A program made the position numbers and the translations under genes. Under the pieces are notes generated by a model, which saw nothing but the letters and a program-made list of their open reading frames with translations, had not been told where the DNA came from and made no database searches. A stretch of 38,725 nucleotides of DNA from Flavobacteriia bacterium (lineage in GTDB: Bacteria > Bacteroidota > Bacteroidia > Flavobacteriales > Flavobacteriaceae): the NCBI GenBank assembly GCA_030626085.1, contig DAOUPQ010000002.1, positions 1 through 38,725 on the forward strand, given 5' to 3'. Below, piece after piece: positions 30,520 to 38,160 of the stretch. Each line of letters starts with the position of its first letter. Position 1 is the first letter of the stretch.

Positions 30520-32799
30520 TTAATTTCTTTTTGAATAATACATCAATTGTCCGAAGGGGATTCCTTCATCATTGGGAGAAAATTCATTATGAAAAAATAG
30601 ATCAAATTCATCCCCCATAAATTTAATTACCAGATCAACGAATAACGCATTTTGAAAAACCCCGCCACTAAAAGCGATTTTATTAAATTTAAATTTTTGA
30701 GCGATAAGTATAATATATTCTACCAAAGTGATATGGAATTTTATCGCAATAAACTGTTTATCAATATTATGATTTAAATCGAAAATAATATTTTTTATTA
30801 GGAAATCTATAAAATTATCAGGAAGAGTACTATTATTTATATAAGAATCATCTAATGATAAATTGTGTGAATAATAATACATTGATGCTTCTTTTTCCAA
30901 TTGCATAGAAGCTTCTGCTTCAAAACTATGCATATCAAAACCGAAAATAATTGAAGCAACTGCATCAAAAAGCCGTCCCATACTCGTACTTTTTAAACGA
31001 TTCTTTTGGAGAAGATTTTTATAGATCTTCCACTCTGTATCAGTAAATTTATTTTTCAGGTATTGTTCTGATCCATCTAAAAGATTCATAATTGATAAAG
31101 CCGAAATTTTAGGCTCTTTTGCCATTTTATCACCTAAAATATAATCGAATTCATCTAAATGATATATACGATCAATTTTACCTTTTTCGTATTTAAAAAA
31201 TTCTCCTCCCCAAATATTTCCGTCATCTCCTAAACCGGTTCCATCCCAAATAACGCCTAAAATTTTTTCATCAATGTTCAATAAATTGTTTTCACCCAAA
31301 ACAGCATAAAAATGTGCTTTATGATGTTGTATAGAAAAAATTTCAGCATTATTTTCTTTTGCTTTTTCTTTTCCAAACCTGGTGGCAAAATAATCAGGAT
31401 GTTTATCAATTACAATAGCGTCAATATTTGTATCAAATACCTTCTCAAAATGATGAAATGTTTTTTCGAAATTGACTTGTGCATCATAACTGGCAGTGTT
31501 TCCTAAATACTGACTGATATAAATATTTTTAAAATTCAATAATCCAAAAACACTTTTGAGCATCGATCCGGTAGCCAATACAGTTTCTTTTGGGACTTTT
31601 AAATATGGATTTATATAGACAGGCGCTTTCCCTCTGGATCTGCGCAAAGTAATCTTTTGGCGGTTTTTCATTGAAAATTGAACAACCCCATCATCCTGAG
31701 GGATCAAAATTTCTCGATCATTCATTAAGATAATATCTGCTATCCCGGAAAGTTCTTCCATAGCTTTATCATCCTGATAAATAATTGTAGAATCAGTAAT
31801 ATTACCGCTGGTTGCAATGATTGGTTTATTGAATTTTTTTAGCAGTAATTCGTAAAGGGGTGTATAAGGCAACATAATACCTATTCGATAAAGACCACTA
31901 TTTATTTCTTTCAATGCCAAACCACTTTTTTGTTGATTGTAGGGCTTTAAATGTAACAAAACTATTGGGGCATGTACACTTTCTAATTCTATTTTTTCAT
32001 CTTCAAAAAGCACAACATCTTCTGATATCATTTTGCTATCTGGATACATTAGTGCAAAAGGTTTTGTAGGGCGTTGTTTTCGTTTTCGGAGAAGTGCGAT
32101 TGCCTTACTATTAGTTGCATCACAGGTTAACAAATAGCCTCCAATACCTTTTATAGCAATAATTTTTCCTTCAATCCATTTTGAAACGATATAATCTAGA
32201 TCTGTAAAATTTCCTATCAAATTACCATTTTCAAACAATTGCATTTCAATTTTACATTTGGTGCATGAATTTGTTTGTGAATAATGCCTTCTATCTAAGG
32301 GATTGCCAAATTCTTTATTACAATCATCACACATTTGAAATGGATCCATAGTGGTATTGATTCGATCATAAGGTAATTTATTAATGATTGAATATCGGGG
32401 TCCGCAATTAGTACATGTTATAAATGGATAAAGAAAACGCCTGTTATCTTTAGTGAAAAATTCTTCTTTACAATTTTTACATAAAGCTGCATCTGGGGTG
32501 AGAAGTATATTTGGTTTAGCTTTATCTACACTGTGGATTATTTCGAATTTTTGGTATTCCTGATTTTTGGTTTTTTTAATGTGATATTCGGTTACAACCG
32601 CCAAAGGAGGAAGATCATTAAGAATATTTTGCAAAAAGTTTTTTGTAGTATTTTTATTGGCATTAATTTGAATATGTACACCATCAGTAGTATTATTTAC
32701 CCAGCCTTTTAATTGTTTTTTAATAGCAAGTTTAAAAATAAAGGGTCTAAAACCAACTCCCTGAACAATACCTTTGATGTGAATATGTTGTGTCTCCAT
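30520..32799 (-). CDS. hypF: Carbamoyltransferase HypF
   Basis: Acylphosphatase IKGIVQGVGFRPFIFKLA; zinc fingers CKNC...CTNC and CDDC...CTKC; YrdC-like KGIGGYLLTCDATN; QHHKAHFYAVLGE; WDGTGLGDDGNIWGGEF; FSGGVFQNALF. Confidence 0.97.
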   Translation of the reverse strand: METQHIHIKGIVQGVGFRPFIFKLAIKKQLKGWVNNTTDGVHIQINANKNTTKNFLQNILNDLPPLAVVTEYHIKKTKNQEYQKFEIIHSVDKAKPNILLTPDAALCKNCKEEFFTKDNRRFLYPFITCTNCGPRYSIINKLPYDRINTTMDPFQMCDDCNKEFGNPLDRRHYSQTNSCTKCKIEMQLFENGNLIGNFTDLDYIVSKWIEGKIIAIKGIGGYLLTCDATNSKAIALLRKRKQRPTKPFALMYPDSKMISEDVVLFEDEKIELESVHAPIVLLHLKPYNQQKSGLALKEINSGLYRIGIMLPYTPLYELLLKKFNKPIIATSGNITDSTIIYQDDKAMEELSGIADIILMNDREILIPQDDGVVQFSMKNRQKITLRRSRGKAPVYINPYLKVPKETVLATGSMLKSVFGLLNFKNIYISQYLGNTASYDAQVNFEKTFHHFEKVFDTNIDAIVIDKHPDYFATRFGKEKAKENNAEIFSIQHHKAHFYAVLGENNLLNIDEKILGVIWDGTGLGDDGNIWGGEFFKYEKGKIDRIYHLDEFDYILGDKMAKEPKISALSIMNLLDGSEQYLKNKFTDTEWKIYKNLLQKNRLKSTSMGRLFDAVASIIFGFDMHSFEAEASMQLEKEASMYYYSHNLSLDDSYINNSTLPDNFIDFLIKNIIFDLNHNIDKQFIAIKFHITLVEYIILIAQKFKFNKIAFSGGVFQNALFVDLVIKFMGDEFDLFFHNEFSPNDEGIPFGQLMYYSKRN

Positions 32800-32921
32800 A
32801 TTTACTCAAAAATAGTATTTCAATTGTTTTAAACAAAATATTAATAACAATATTCAATTATTTTCAAAGTCTATAATAAAGTGCTACTCCACCGCTAATT
32901 ATAAAAGGGAGACCGTTTATG

Positions 32922-32935
32922 CTGATAGTTATCAG
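32922..32935. promoter_or_regulatory. Crp/Fnr-type dyad upstream of hypF
   Basis: CTGATAGTTATCAG: perfect TGAT-N4-ATCA core in an intergenic region, 123 nt upstream of the hypF start. Confidence 0.5.
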
Positions 32936-32959
32936 TTAAATGAATCAATTAAAAAATAA

Positions 32960-32991
32960 AAAGGCCTATTCTAATAAATGAATAAGCCTTT
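32960..32991 (-). terminator. Hairpin terminator downstream of the hydrogenase maturation protease gene
   Basis: AAAGGCCTATTC-TAATAAAT-GAATAAGCCTTT (one internal mismatch); on the minus strand followed by TTTTTATTTTTT. Confidence 0.75.
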
Positions 32992-33013
32992 CCCCCTATG
33001 AAAATTTGTATAA

Positions 33014-33565
33014 TTATTCTGATATTTCTTTTTGTACAGTTTTTATCTTTACTAAAATATCTGTTATTCTTTTAACTACTTTTGGAATACTGTTATTTAC
33101 ATTTTTTGTAAGTTCAATGGTCATAGGAATCATTTCATCAATAGAAACAGTTACCAGGATGATTTTGGGTAATTCTCCCTGAAATTCCAACGCATCTATC
33201 ATGTCTTTTAATCCAACATCATGTGCACTTAGAACGGTTGGAAAATCTTTGGCAAATTTTGGATAAATTACATTAATGGTACCTGCTGGTTTTGAATCCA
33301 TGGTAGCATCAACAAAGATAACCAAAGGATATTGCGATAAAATTGGCATAAGATCAAAACTTCCGGTTCCGCCATCAATAATATCCACATTTTCAGGCAG
33401 ATCTATCTTGCTTAATGCGTGAATAGTATGTACACCAACGCCTTCATCTCCCATCAGATAATTTCCAATACCTAAAACCAGAGTTTTATTTTTTTTGTTG
33501 CTGTCTAAATAATCATGTGTTTGATAGAACAACTTTTGTAATTCTATTACTTCATCTGAAATCAT
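33014..33565 (-). CDS. [NiFe] hydrogenase maturation protease (HyaD/HybD family)
   Basis: LVLGIGNYLMGDEGVGVHTIHAL, DIIDGGTGSFDLMPIL, VIFVDATMDSKPAGTI, LSAHDVGLKDMIDALEFQGELP. Confidence 0.95.
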   Translation of the reverse strand: MISDEVIELQKLFYQTHDYLDSNKKNKTLVLGIGNYLMGDEGVGVHTIHALSKIDLPENVDIIDGGTGSFDLMPILSQYPLVIFVDATMDSKPAGTINVIYPKFAKDFPTVLSAHDVGLKDMIDALEFQGELPKIILVTVSIDEMIPMTIELTKNVNNSIPKVVKRITDILVKIKTVQKEISE

Positions 33566-33576
33566 AGGCCAATTTA

Positions 33577-34311
33577 TTATTTGTCATTTAAAACTTCTCT
33601 ATTTTTCATTTTTGACTTATTAAATCTTTCTGATCTAACAAATTTATAGCCACTGATCATAGAAGATACCTCACCACGACCTTCTACATAATCATGATAA
33701 AGCACAAGATAAACATGCACTACAACAAAGATAATAAATATCCATGTTGAAACATGATGGATATATCTTACAGGAATATCTCCACCAAAAAGTGGTAAGA
33801 TCCACGAAAACATATTGGTAAACCAAAAGTCGGATGTTGGAGACATTAAAGCAAATCCTGTTGAAAATTGTAAAACAAAAAGCAATGTCATAATAAGGTA
33901 TGAAAAAGCTGCCAAATAATTATGTCCAATACTAATATTTGAAAGTTTATGTTCTTTATCCGGCATTAAAAGTATGTCAACTTTAAGAACATGCCAGATA
34001 TTGCTTATACCTTTTTTTGTGAATGGAATAAAATTTTTCCAACTGGCAAATCGGTTACCTACAAAAGACCAATATAATCTAAAGATTACAGCTGCCACCA
34101 AAATAAATGCAGTAATAAAATGTATAGCTCTAACATACCCAAACCAATAAGAATTTGTTGCTTCCACATTTTGAGATATCGCAGGTGGATCAGCTATTAT
34201 AAATCCTGTAATAATTAGAATTGTTGTGGAAAATGCAGTAGTCCAGTGAAAAAACCGAACCACAAGACTCCATACATAGACTCTTTTGTAATTATAAGTT
34301 TTTGCTGCCAT
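33577..34311 (-). CDS. hyaC: Ni/Fe-hydrogenase b-type cytochrome subunit
   Basis: VYVWSLVVRFFHWTTAFSTTILIITGFII; multiple TM segments with His; IPVRYIHHVSTWIFIIFVVVHVYLVLYHDYVEGRGEVSSMISGYKF. Confidence 0.95.
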   Translation of the reverse strand: MAAKTYNYKRVYVWSLVVRFFHWTTAFSTTILIITGFIIADPPAISQNVEATNSYWFGYVRAIHFITAFILVAAVIFRLYWSFVGNRFASWKNFIPFTKKGISNIWHVLKVDILLMPDKEHKLSNISIGHNYLAAFSYLIMTLLFVLQFSTGFALMSPTSDFWFTNMFSWILPLFGGDIPVRYIHHVSTWIFIIFVVVHVYLVLYHDYVEGRGEVSSMISGYKFVRSERFNKSKMKNREVLNDK

Positions 34312-34337
34312 TTTCTTTAATTTTAATTATTAAAATA

Positions 34338-34634
34338 TCAAATACTACAAGCTCCTCCTATATGAACCTGACTTATATTTTTTCCTTGTTCATCATATAA
34401 ATGAACAGCACATGCCAAACATGGATCAAATGAATGAATGGTTCTTAAAATTTCAACAGGATTTTCAGGATCAGCAACGGGTGTACCAATCAATGCAGAT
34501 TCGTAAGCAGACATTTGTCCTTTAGGATCACGAGGCCCGGCATTCCAAGTAGTTGGTACAACCATTTGATATTTTTCTGTCTTTCTATCTTTAATTTTTA
34601 TCCAGTGAGCTAAACTACCTCTTGGGGCTTCCAT
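34338..34634 (-). CDS. hyaB: [NiFe] hydrogenase large subunit, C-terminal portion (separate ORF in the same frame as the N-terminal portion)
   Basis: MEAPRGSLAHWIKIKDRKTEKYQMVVPTTWNAGPRDPKGQMSAYESALIGTPVADPENPVEILRTIHSFDPCLACAVH + LYDEQGKNISQVHIGGACSI; L2 DPCxxCxxH motif. Upstream AGGAG followed by an 8-nt spacer before ATG. Confidence 0.93.
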   Translation of the reverse strand: MEAPRGSLAHWIKIKDRKTEKYQMVVPTTWNAGPRDPKGQMSAYESALIGTPVADPENPVEILRTIHSFDPCLACAVHLYDEQGKNISQVHIGGACSI

Positions 34635-34652
34635 GTAACCAACTCCTTTTGC

Positions 34653-36074
34653 TTATGCAGGCCAGGTTGATGGATCCCACTTTTCAGTAGAATCCATTAT
34701 AGTATCTCCATTTTTAATATTATTGATCAATTGATCAAAGAATTCCAATCCCCAGTCAGCTAATAATTTAGATTCTAATCCTCTTGCAGCAGTTCTGCCT
34801 AAAGTAGATAGCAATGCACCTACAGGAACATTAAGAGTCGTAAGTGCATAATCAACAACTTCTTTATATTCAGGTACTCCTTTAACATACCCTACTAACA
34901 TTCTGGATAAAGGACCCACTTCCATAGGTTTTCCCTGCCATCTTGGTGTTTTAATAAAGCTATATTCTTTATCTACATCAAGGTGTTCGAAAGGAGGTTT
35001 TGGACCTGTATAGTTAATATTTGTTTCTCCTTCCCAAGGATGTAAACCGGATTCTTTTCCTCCAGGATAATCATACCAAGATTTATTGATAAATTCTTGA
35101 ATTTCATTTGTTTTTTCAAGATCTACAGGATGTACTTTACTAAGATCGCCATTTAATATTATACCTTGTGGCCATTTATAAGTATCGATATCTCCGTAAT
35201 TACCTGTTGGCAGATCACCAAAAGATAAGTAATTGTTAAATTTATTTCCACCGATAGCACCCCAGTCTTTGTAGAAAGAAGCAATGGCTAAAAGATCTGG
35301 AATATAAACTTCATTGATAAATTTGTGCGCATCTTTTAATAATTTACTTACATACGCCAATCTTTCAATATTTAATCCACCTGCGTCACTAATATTAATA
35401 GCACTTGCCATTCCACCTACCAAGAAATGGGGGTGTGGATTTTTACCACCAAGTATTGTATGAATTTTAATAATTTCTTTTTGCCATTCTAATGCTTCTA
35501 GGTAATGTGCTACTGCCAACAAGTTTACTTCAGCAGGTAATTTCATGGCGGAATGACCCCAATACCCTTTTGCGAAAATTCCTAACTGGCCACTATCAAC
35601 AAATTTTTTAATTCTGGCCTTCACATCTGAAAAATATCCTGGAGAGCTATTATGCCATTTTGAGATACTTTGTGCCAATTCAGAGGTTGCTTTGGGATCA
35701 GCATTTAGAACTTGCGTTATATCAACCCAGTCAAGTGCATGTAAATGATAAAAGTGTATAACATGATCTTGCATAGCTTGTGACGTAGTAATAATATTTC
35801 TGGCTAATTCTGCATTTGGAGGTATAACAATACCCAAAGCATTTTCAACTGACCGAATGGAAGCAATTGCATGTACGGTTGTGCAAACACCACAGGTTCT
35901 CTGTACAAAAGCCCATACGTCTCTTGGGTCTCTTCCTTCAACAATTTTTTCCATTCCTCTTATCATAGTTGAGGAACAATATGCATTTACTACTTTACCA
36001 TCCTTTATTTCTGCTTCAACACGTAAATGTCCTTCTATTCTAGTTATCGGATCTATTACAATTCTATTTGCCAT
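34653..36074 (-). CDS. hyaB: [NiFe] hydrogenase large subunit, N-terminal portion ending at in-frame TAA
   Basis: MANRIVIDPITRIEGHLRVEAEI, L1 motif RTCGVCTTVHAIASIRSVENAL, HPHFLVGGMASAINI; ends ...EKWDPSTWPA-TAA, after which the same frame reads AKGVGY-MEAPRG. Confidence 0.95.
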   Translation of the reverse strand: MANRIVIDPITRIEGHLRVEAEIKDGKVVNAYCSSTMIRGMEKIVEGRDPRDVWAFVQRTCGVCTTVHAIASIRSVENALGIVIPPNAELARNIITTSQAMQDHVIHFYHLHALDWVDITQVLNADPKATSELAQSISKWHNSSPGYFSDVKARIKKFVDSGQLGIFAKGYWGHSAMKLPAEVNLLAVAHYLEALEWQKEIIKIHTILGGKNPHPHFLVGGMASAINISDAGGLNIERLAYVSKLLKDAHKFINEVYIPDLLAIASFYKDWGAIGGNKFNNYLSFGDLPTGNYGDIDTYKWPQGIILNGDLSKVHPVDLEKTNEIQEFINKSWYDYPGGKESGLHPWEGETNINYTGPKPPFEHLDVDKEYSFIKTPRWQGKPMEVGPLSRMLVGYVKGVPEYKEVVDYALTTLNVPVGALLSTLGRTAARGLESKLLADWGLEFFDQLINNIKNGDTIMDSTEKWDPSTWPA

Positions 36075-36182
36075 AATATATATTGTTATTTTAGTGAAAC
36101 CCTATTTTTAACAGACTTATAATCATATTTAAAATAGTAATTTGAAATAATCCTACTTTAGCAGGATATTTTTATCAATTAT

Positions 36183-37304
36183 CTATTCTTTGATACGTTT
36201 TTTATTTTCAATTGCCATTTTATGAGCAGCCTTCAGTTCCTTTTTCTTTGCCAGATTAGTGATTATTGCATGACCGGCAACTCCAACGGCAGTTGCTCCT
36301 AATACAATTTTACCAATCTTATCAGCTGTAGCTTCTATTCCCATACCAGGCACGTTTGTCAATCTTTCAGTGAAAGGTCCATTATCCCAAAAATTATTCT
36401 CACTACAACCTATACAAGGATAACCTGATTTGATAGGGAAACTAACACCATTATTCCACTCCATTGATCCGCAGGCATTATAGGTAACCGGACCTCTACA
36501 ACCTGCTTTATACAAACAATATCCTTTTTTGGCCTCTTCACTGTCATATGTCTCTGCAAAAAGTCCGGCATCAAAATTTGGTCTTCTATAGCAGCTGTCA
36601 TGTACTCTTTTTCCGTAAAATTGTTTTGGTCTGCCCATTGAGTCTAAATCTGGTAACCTACCAAAAGTTGCGTAATGAACAACAACACCGGTCATCACTT
36701 CTGAAATTGGTGGGCAACCAGGTACTCTAATGATGGGTTTATTTTTTATTATTTCATCAACAGGAACAGAACCTGTTGGATTTGGATGTGCCGCCTGAAT
36801 ACCTCCCCAAGATGAACAACTACCAAAAGCAAGAATGGCAGCAGCACCTGCAGCAGACTCTTTAAGAACCTCAATTGCAGATCTTCCGGCAATTGTGCAA
36901 TATCCTTCGTTTTTAGTAGGTATAGCTCCTTCAACTATAAGAATATATTTTCCATAATTCTCTTTCATTGATTCTTGTTTAGCTTCTTCGGCATTATGAC
37001 CGGAAGCAGCCATTAGCGTATCAGTATAATCTAATGAAATAGTATCTAAAATTAGATCTGAAACCAGTGGATGATCTGAACGTATAAAAGATTCTGTACA
37101 GCCTGTACATTCTTGAAAATGTTCCCAAATAACAGGAATTCTTTTTTTGGTTTCCAATGCTTTTACAACTTGTGAGACCACAGAAGATTCATATCCCATG
37201 AATGCCGTCATCACTGTAGCAAATTTCATAAAATCTCTTCTAGAATATCCTTTTTTTATAATATTCTCGTAATATGTATCTTCTTTTTTTACTGTTTTTC
37301 TCAT
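36183..37304 (-). CDS. hyaA: [NiFe] hydrogenase small subunit, Tat-exported
   Basis: Tat motif SRRDFMKF; WEHFQECTGCTESFIRSDHPLVSDLILDTISLDYTDTLMAASG; RVPGCPPISEVMTGVV; RVHDSCYRRPNFDAG; GYCLYKAGCRGPVTYNAC; PCIGCSENNFWDNGPF; C-terminal hydrophobic helix. Confidence 0.97.
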   Translation of the reverse strand: MRKTVKKEDTYYENIIKKGYSRRDFMKFATVMTAFMGYESSVVSQVVKALETKKRIPVIWEHFQECTGCTESFIRSDHPLVSDLILDTISLDYTDTLMAASGHNAEEAKQESMKENYGKYILIVEGAIPTKNEGYCTIAGRSAIEVLKESAAGAAAILAFGSCSSWGGIQAAHPNPTGSVPVDEIIKNKPIIRVPGCPPISEVMTGVVVHYATFGRLPDLDSMGRPKQFYGKRVHDSCYRRPNFDAGLFAETYDSEEAKKGYCLYKAGCRGPVTYNACGSMEWNNGVSFPIKSGYPCIGCSENNFWDNGPFTERLTNVPGMGIEATADKIGKIVLGATAVGVAGHAIITNLAKKKELKAAHKMAIENKKRIKE

Positions 37305-37378
37305 GATGCCACATTTTATGTTACTTAAGTTACTTTAACTTTTGAGCTTAAATTTATACGGAATTTGAGAGAATTTAG

Positions 37379-37392
37379 ATGATAAAAATCAT
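37379..37392. promoter_or_regulatory. Crp/Fnr-type dyad in the hyaA / hypA divergent intergenic region
   Basis: ATGATAAAAATCAT: perfect 14-bp palindromic arms around AAAA, TGAT-N4-ATCA core, 75 nt upstream of the hyaA start. Confidence 0.55.
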
Positions 37393-37644
37393 ATTTTATC
37401 TATTTAAATCTATTATAAATAATATGTATTATTAAAGTTTCTTAGTCTAATAAGCAGTTAATGAGTTATGTAGTATTTATTATTATGGTTTATTTAAGAA
37501 AGAAAATCAAAACAAGTAAAAGCGTATGCTAGTTAAAAATTTAATGGATTCGTAAATATTTTTCTATTTTAGCTGAGGTTTAAATTTACTTTTTTTAATA
37601 TTAATTATGAAAAAGTTTAATTTACCGATTTAATTTTAAATACA

Positions 37645-37986
37645 ATGCATGAATTATCCATTGCAATGGGAATCGTAAAAATTGCTGAGAAAGAAGCAAA
37701 AAAAGCCAATGCAAAAAAAATTGACCTCATTGAACTTGAAATAGGAAAATTATCGGGCGTCGAAATAGATTCTTTAGATTTTGTATGGCCAATGGCTGTA
37801 AAAGGTACACTTCTGGAAAACGCAACTAAGAAAATATTTAATATTAAAGGAGTAGCTGTTTGTTTGGATTGTGAACATGAATATGAGATAAAAAATTATT
37901 ATGATCCCTGCCCAAAATGTGATAGCCACTTCAAAAATATTATACAAGGTAAAGAATTAAGGGTAAAAGCTTTAGAAGTTTCTTAA
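37645..37986 (+). CDS. hypA: Hydrogenase maturation nickel metallochaperone HypA
   Basis: MHELSIAMGIVKIAEKEAKK; zinc motif CLDCEHEYEI...CPKC. Confidence 0.96.
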   Translation: MHELSIAMGIVKIAEKEAKKANAKKIDLIELEIGKLSGVEIDSLDFVWPMAVKGTLLENATKKIFNIKGVAVCLDCEHEYEIKNYYDPCPKCDSHFKNIIQGKELRVKALEVS

Positions 37987-38090
37987 TATTACTTGAATAC
38001 TATTATAATTTTTTAATTCTTTTAAGAATATAGTATTTTTAAATCAATATTCTTCCTATTTTTTTACATATCTACTAAATCGGTATTTAC

Positions 38091-38102
38091 TGATAATTGT
38101 CA
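38091..38102. promoter_or_regulatory. Imperfect Crp/Fnr-type dyad upstream of hoxF
   Basis: TGATAATTGTCA (one mismatch to TGAT-N4-ATCA). Confidence 0.35.
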
Positions 38103-38125
38103 TTTATTGATTTTTTTTATAAAGC

Positions 38126-38133
38126 TACATTTG
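38126..38133 (+). promoter_or_regulatory. Bacteroidetes-type -7 promoter element upstream of hoxF
   Basis: TACATTTG matches TAnnTTTG exactly, 28 nt upstream of the hoxF ATG. Confidence 0.45.
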
Positions 38134-38160
38134 TTACACATTTTATTAGATATTTTTATT

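Noticed and set aside
32864-32935. Short minus-strand frame LITISINGLPFIISGGVALYYRL* between the protease gene and hypF, looking like a gene remnant or a missing hypC
   Set aside because: Only 23 codons, no start codon with context, no HypC signature (MCLxxP), and it overlaps the regulatory dyad; probably chance.
34338-36074. Selenocysteine or pyrrolysine explanation for the hyaB interruption
   Set aside because: The interrupting codon is TAA, not TGA or TAG, and no SECIS-like structure or recoding apparatus is visible.
36410-36934. Overlapping ORFs inside hyaA (36410..36601, 36548..36730, 36749..36934)
   Set aside because: Alternative-frame shadows within a strongly conserved gene.
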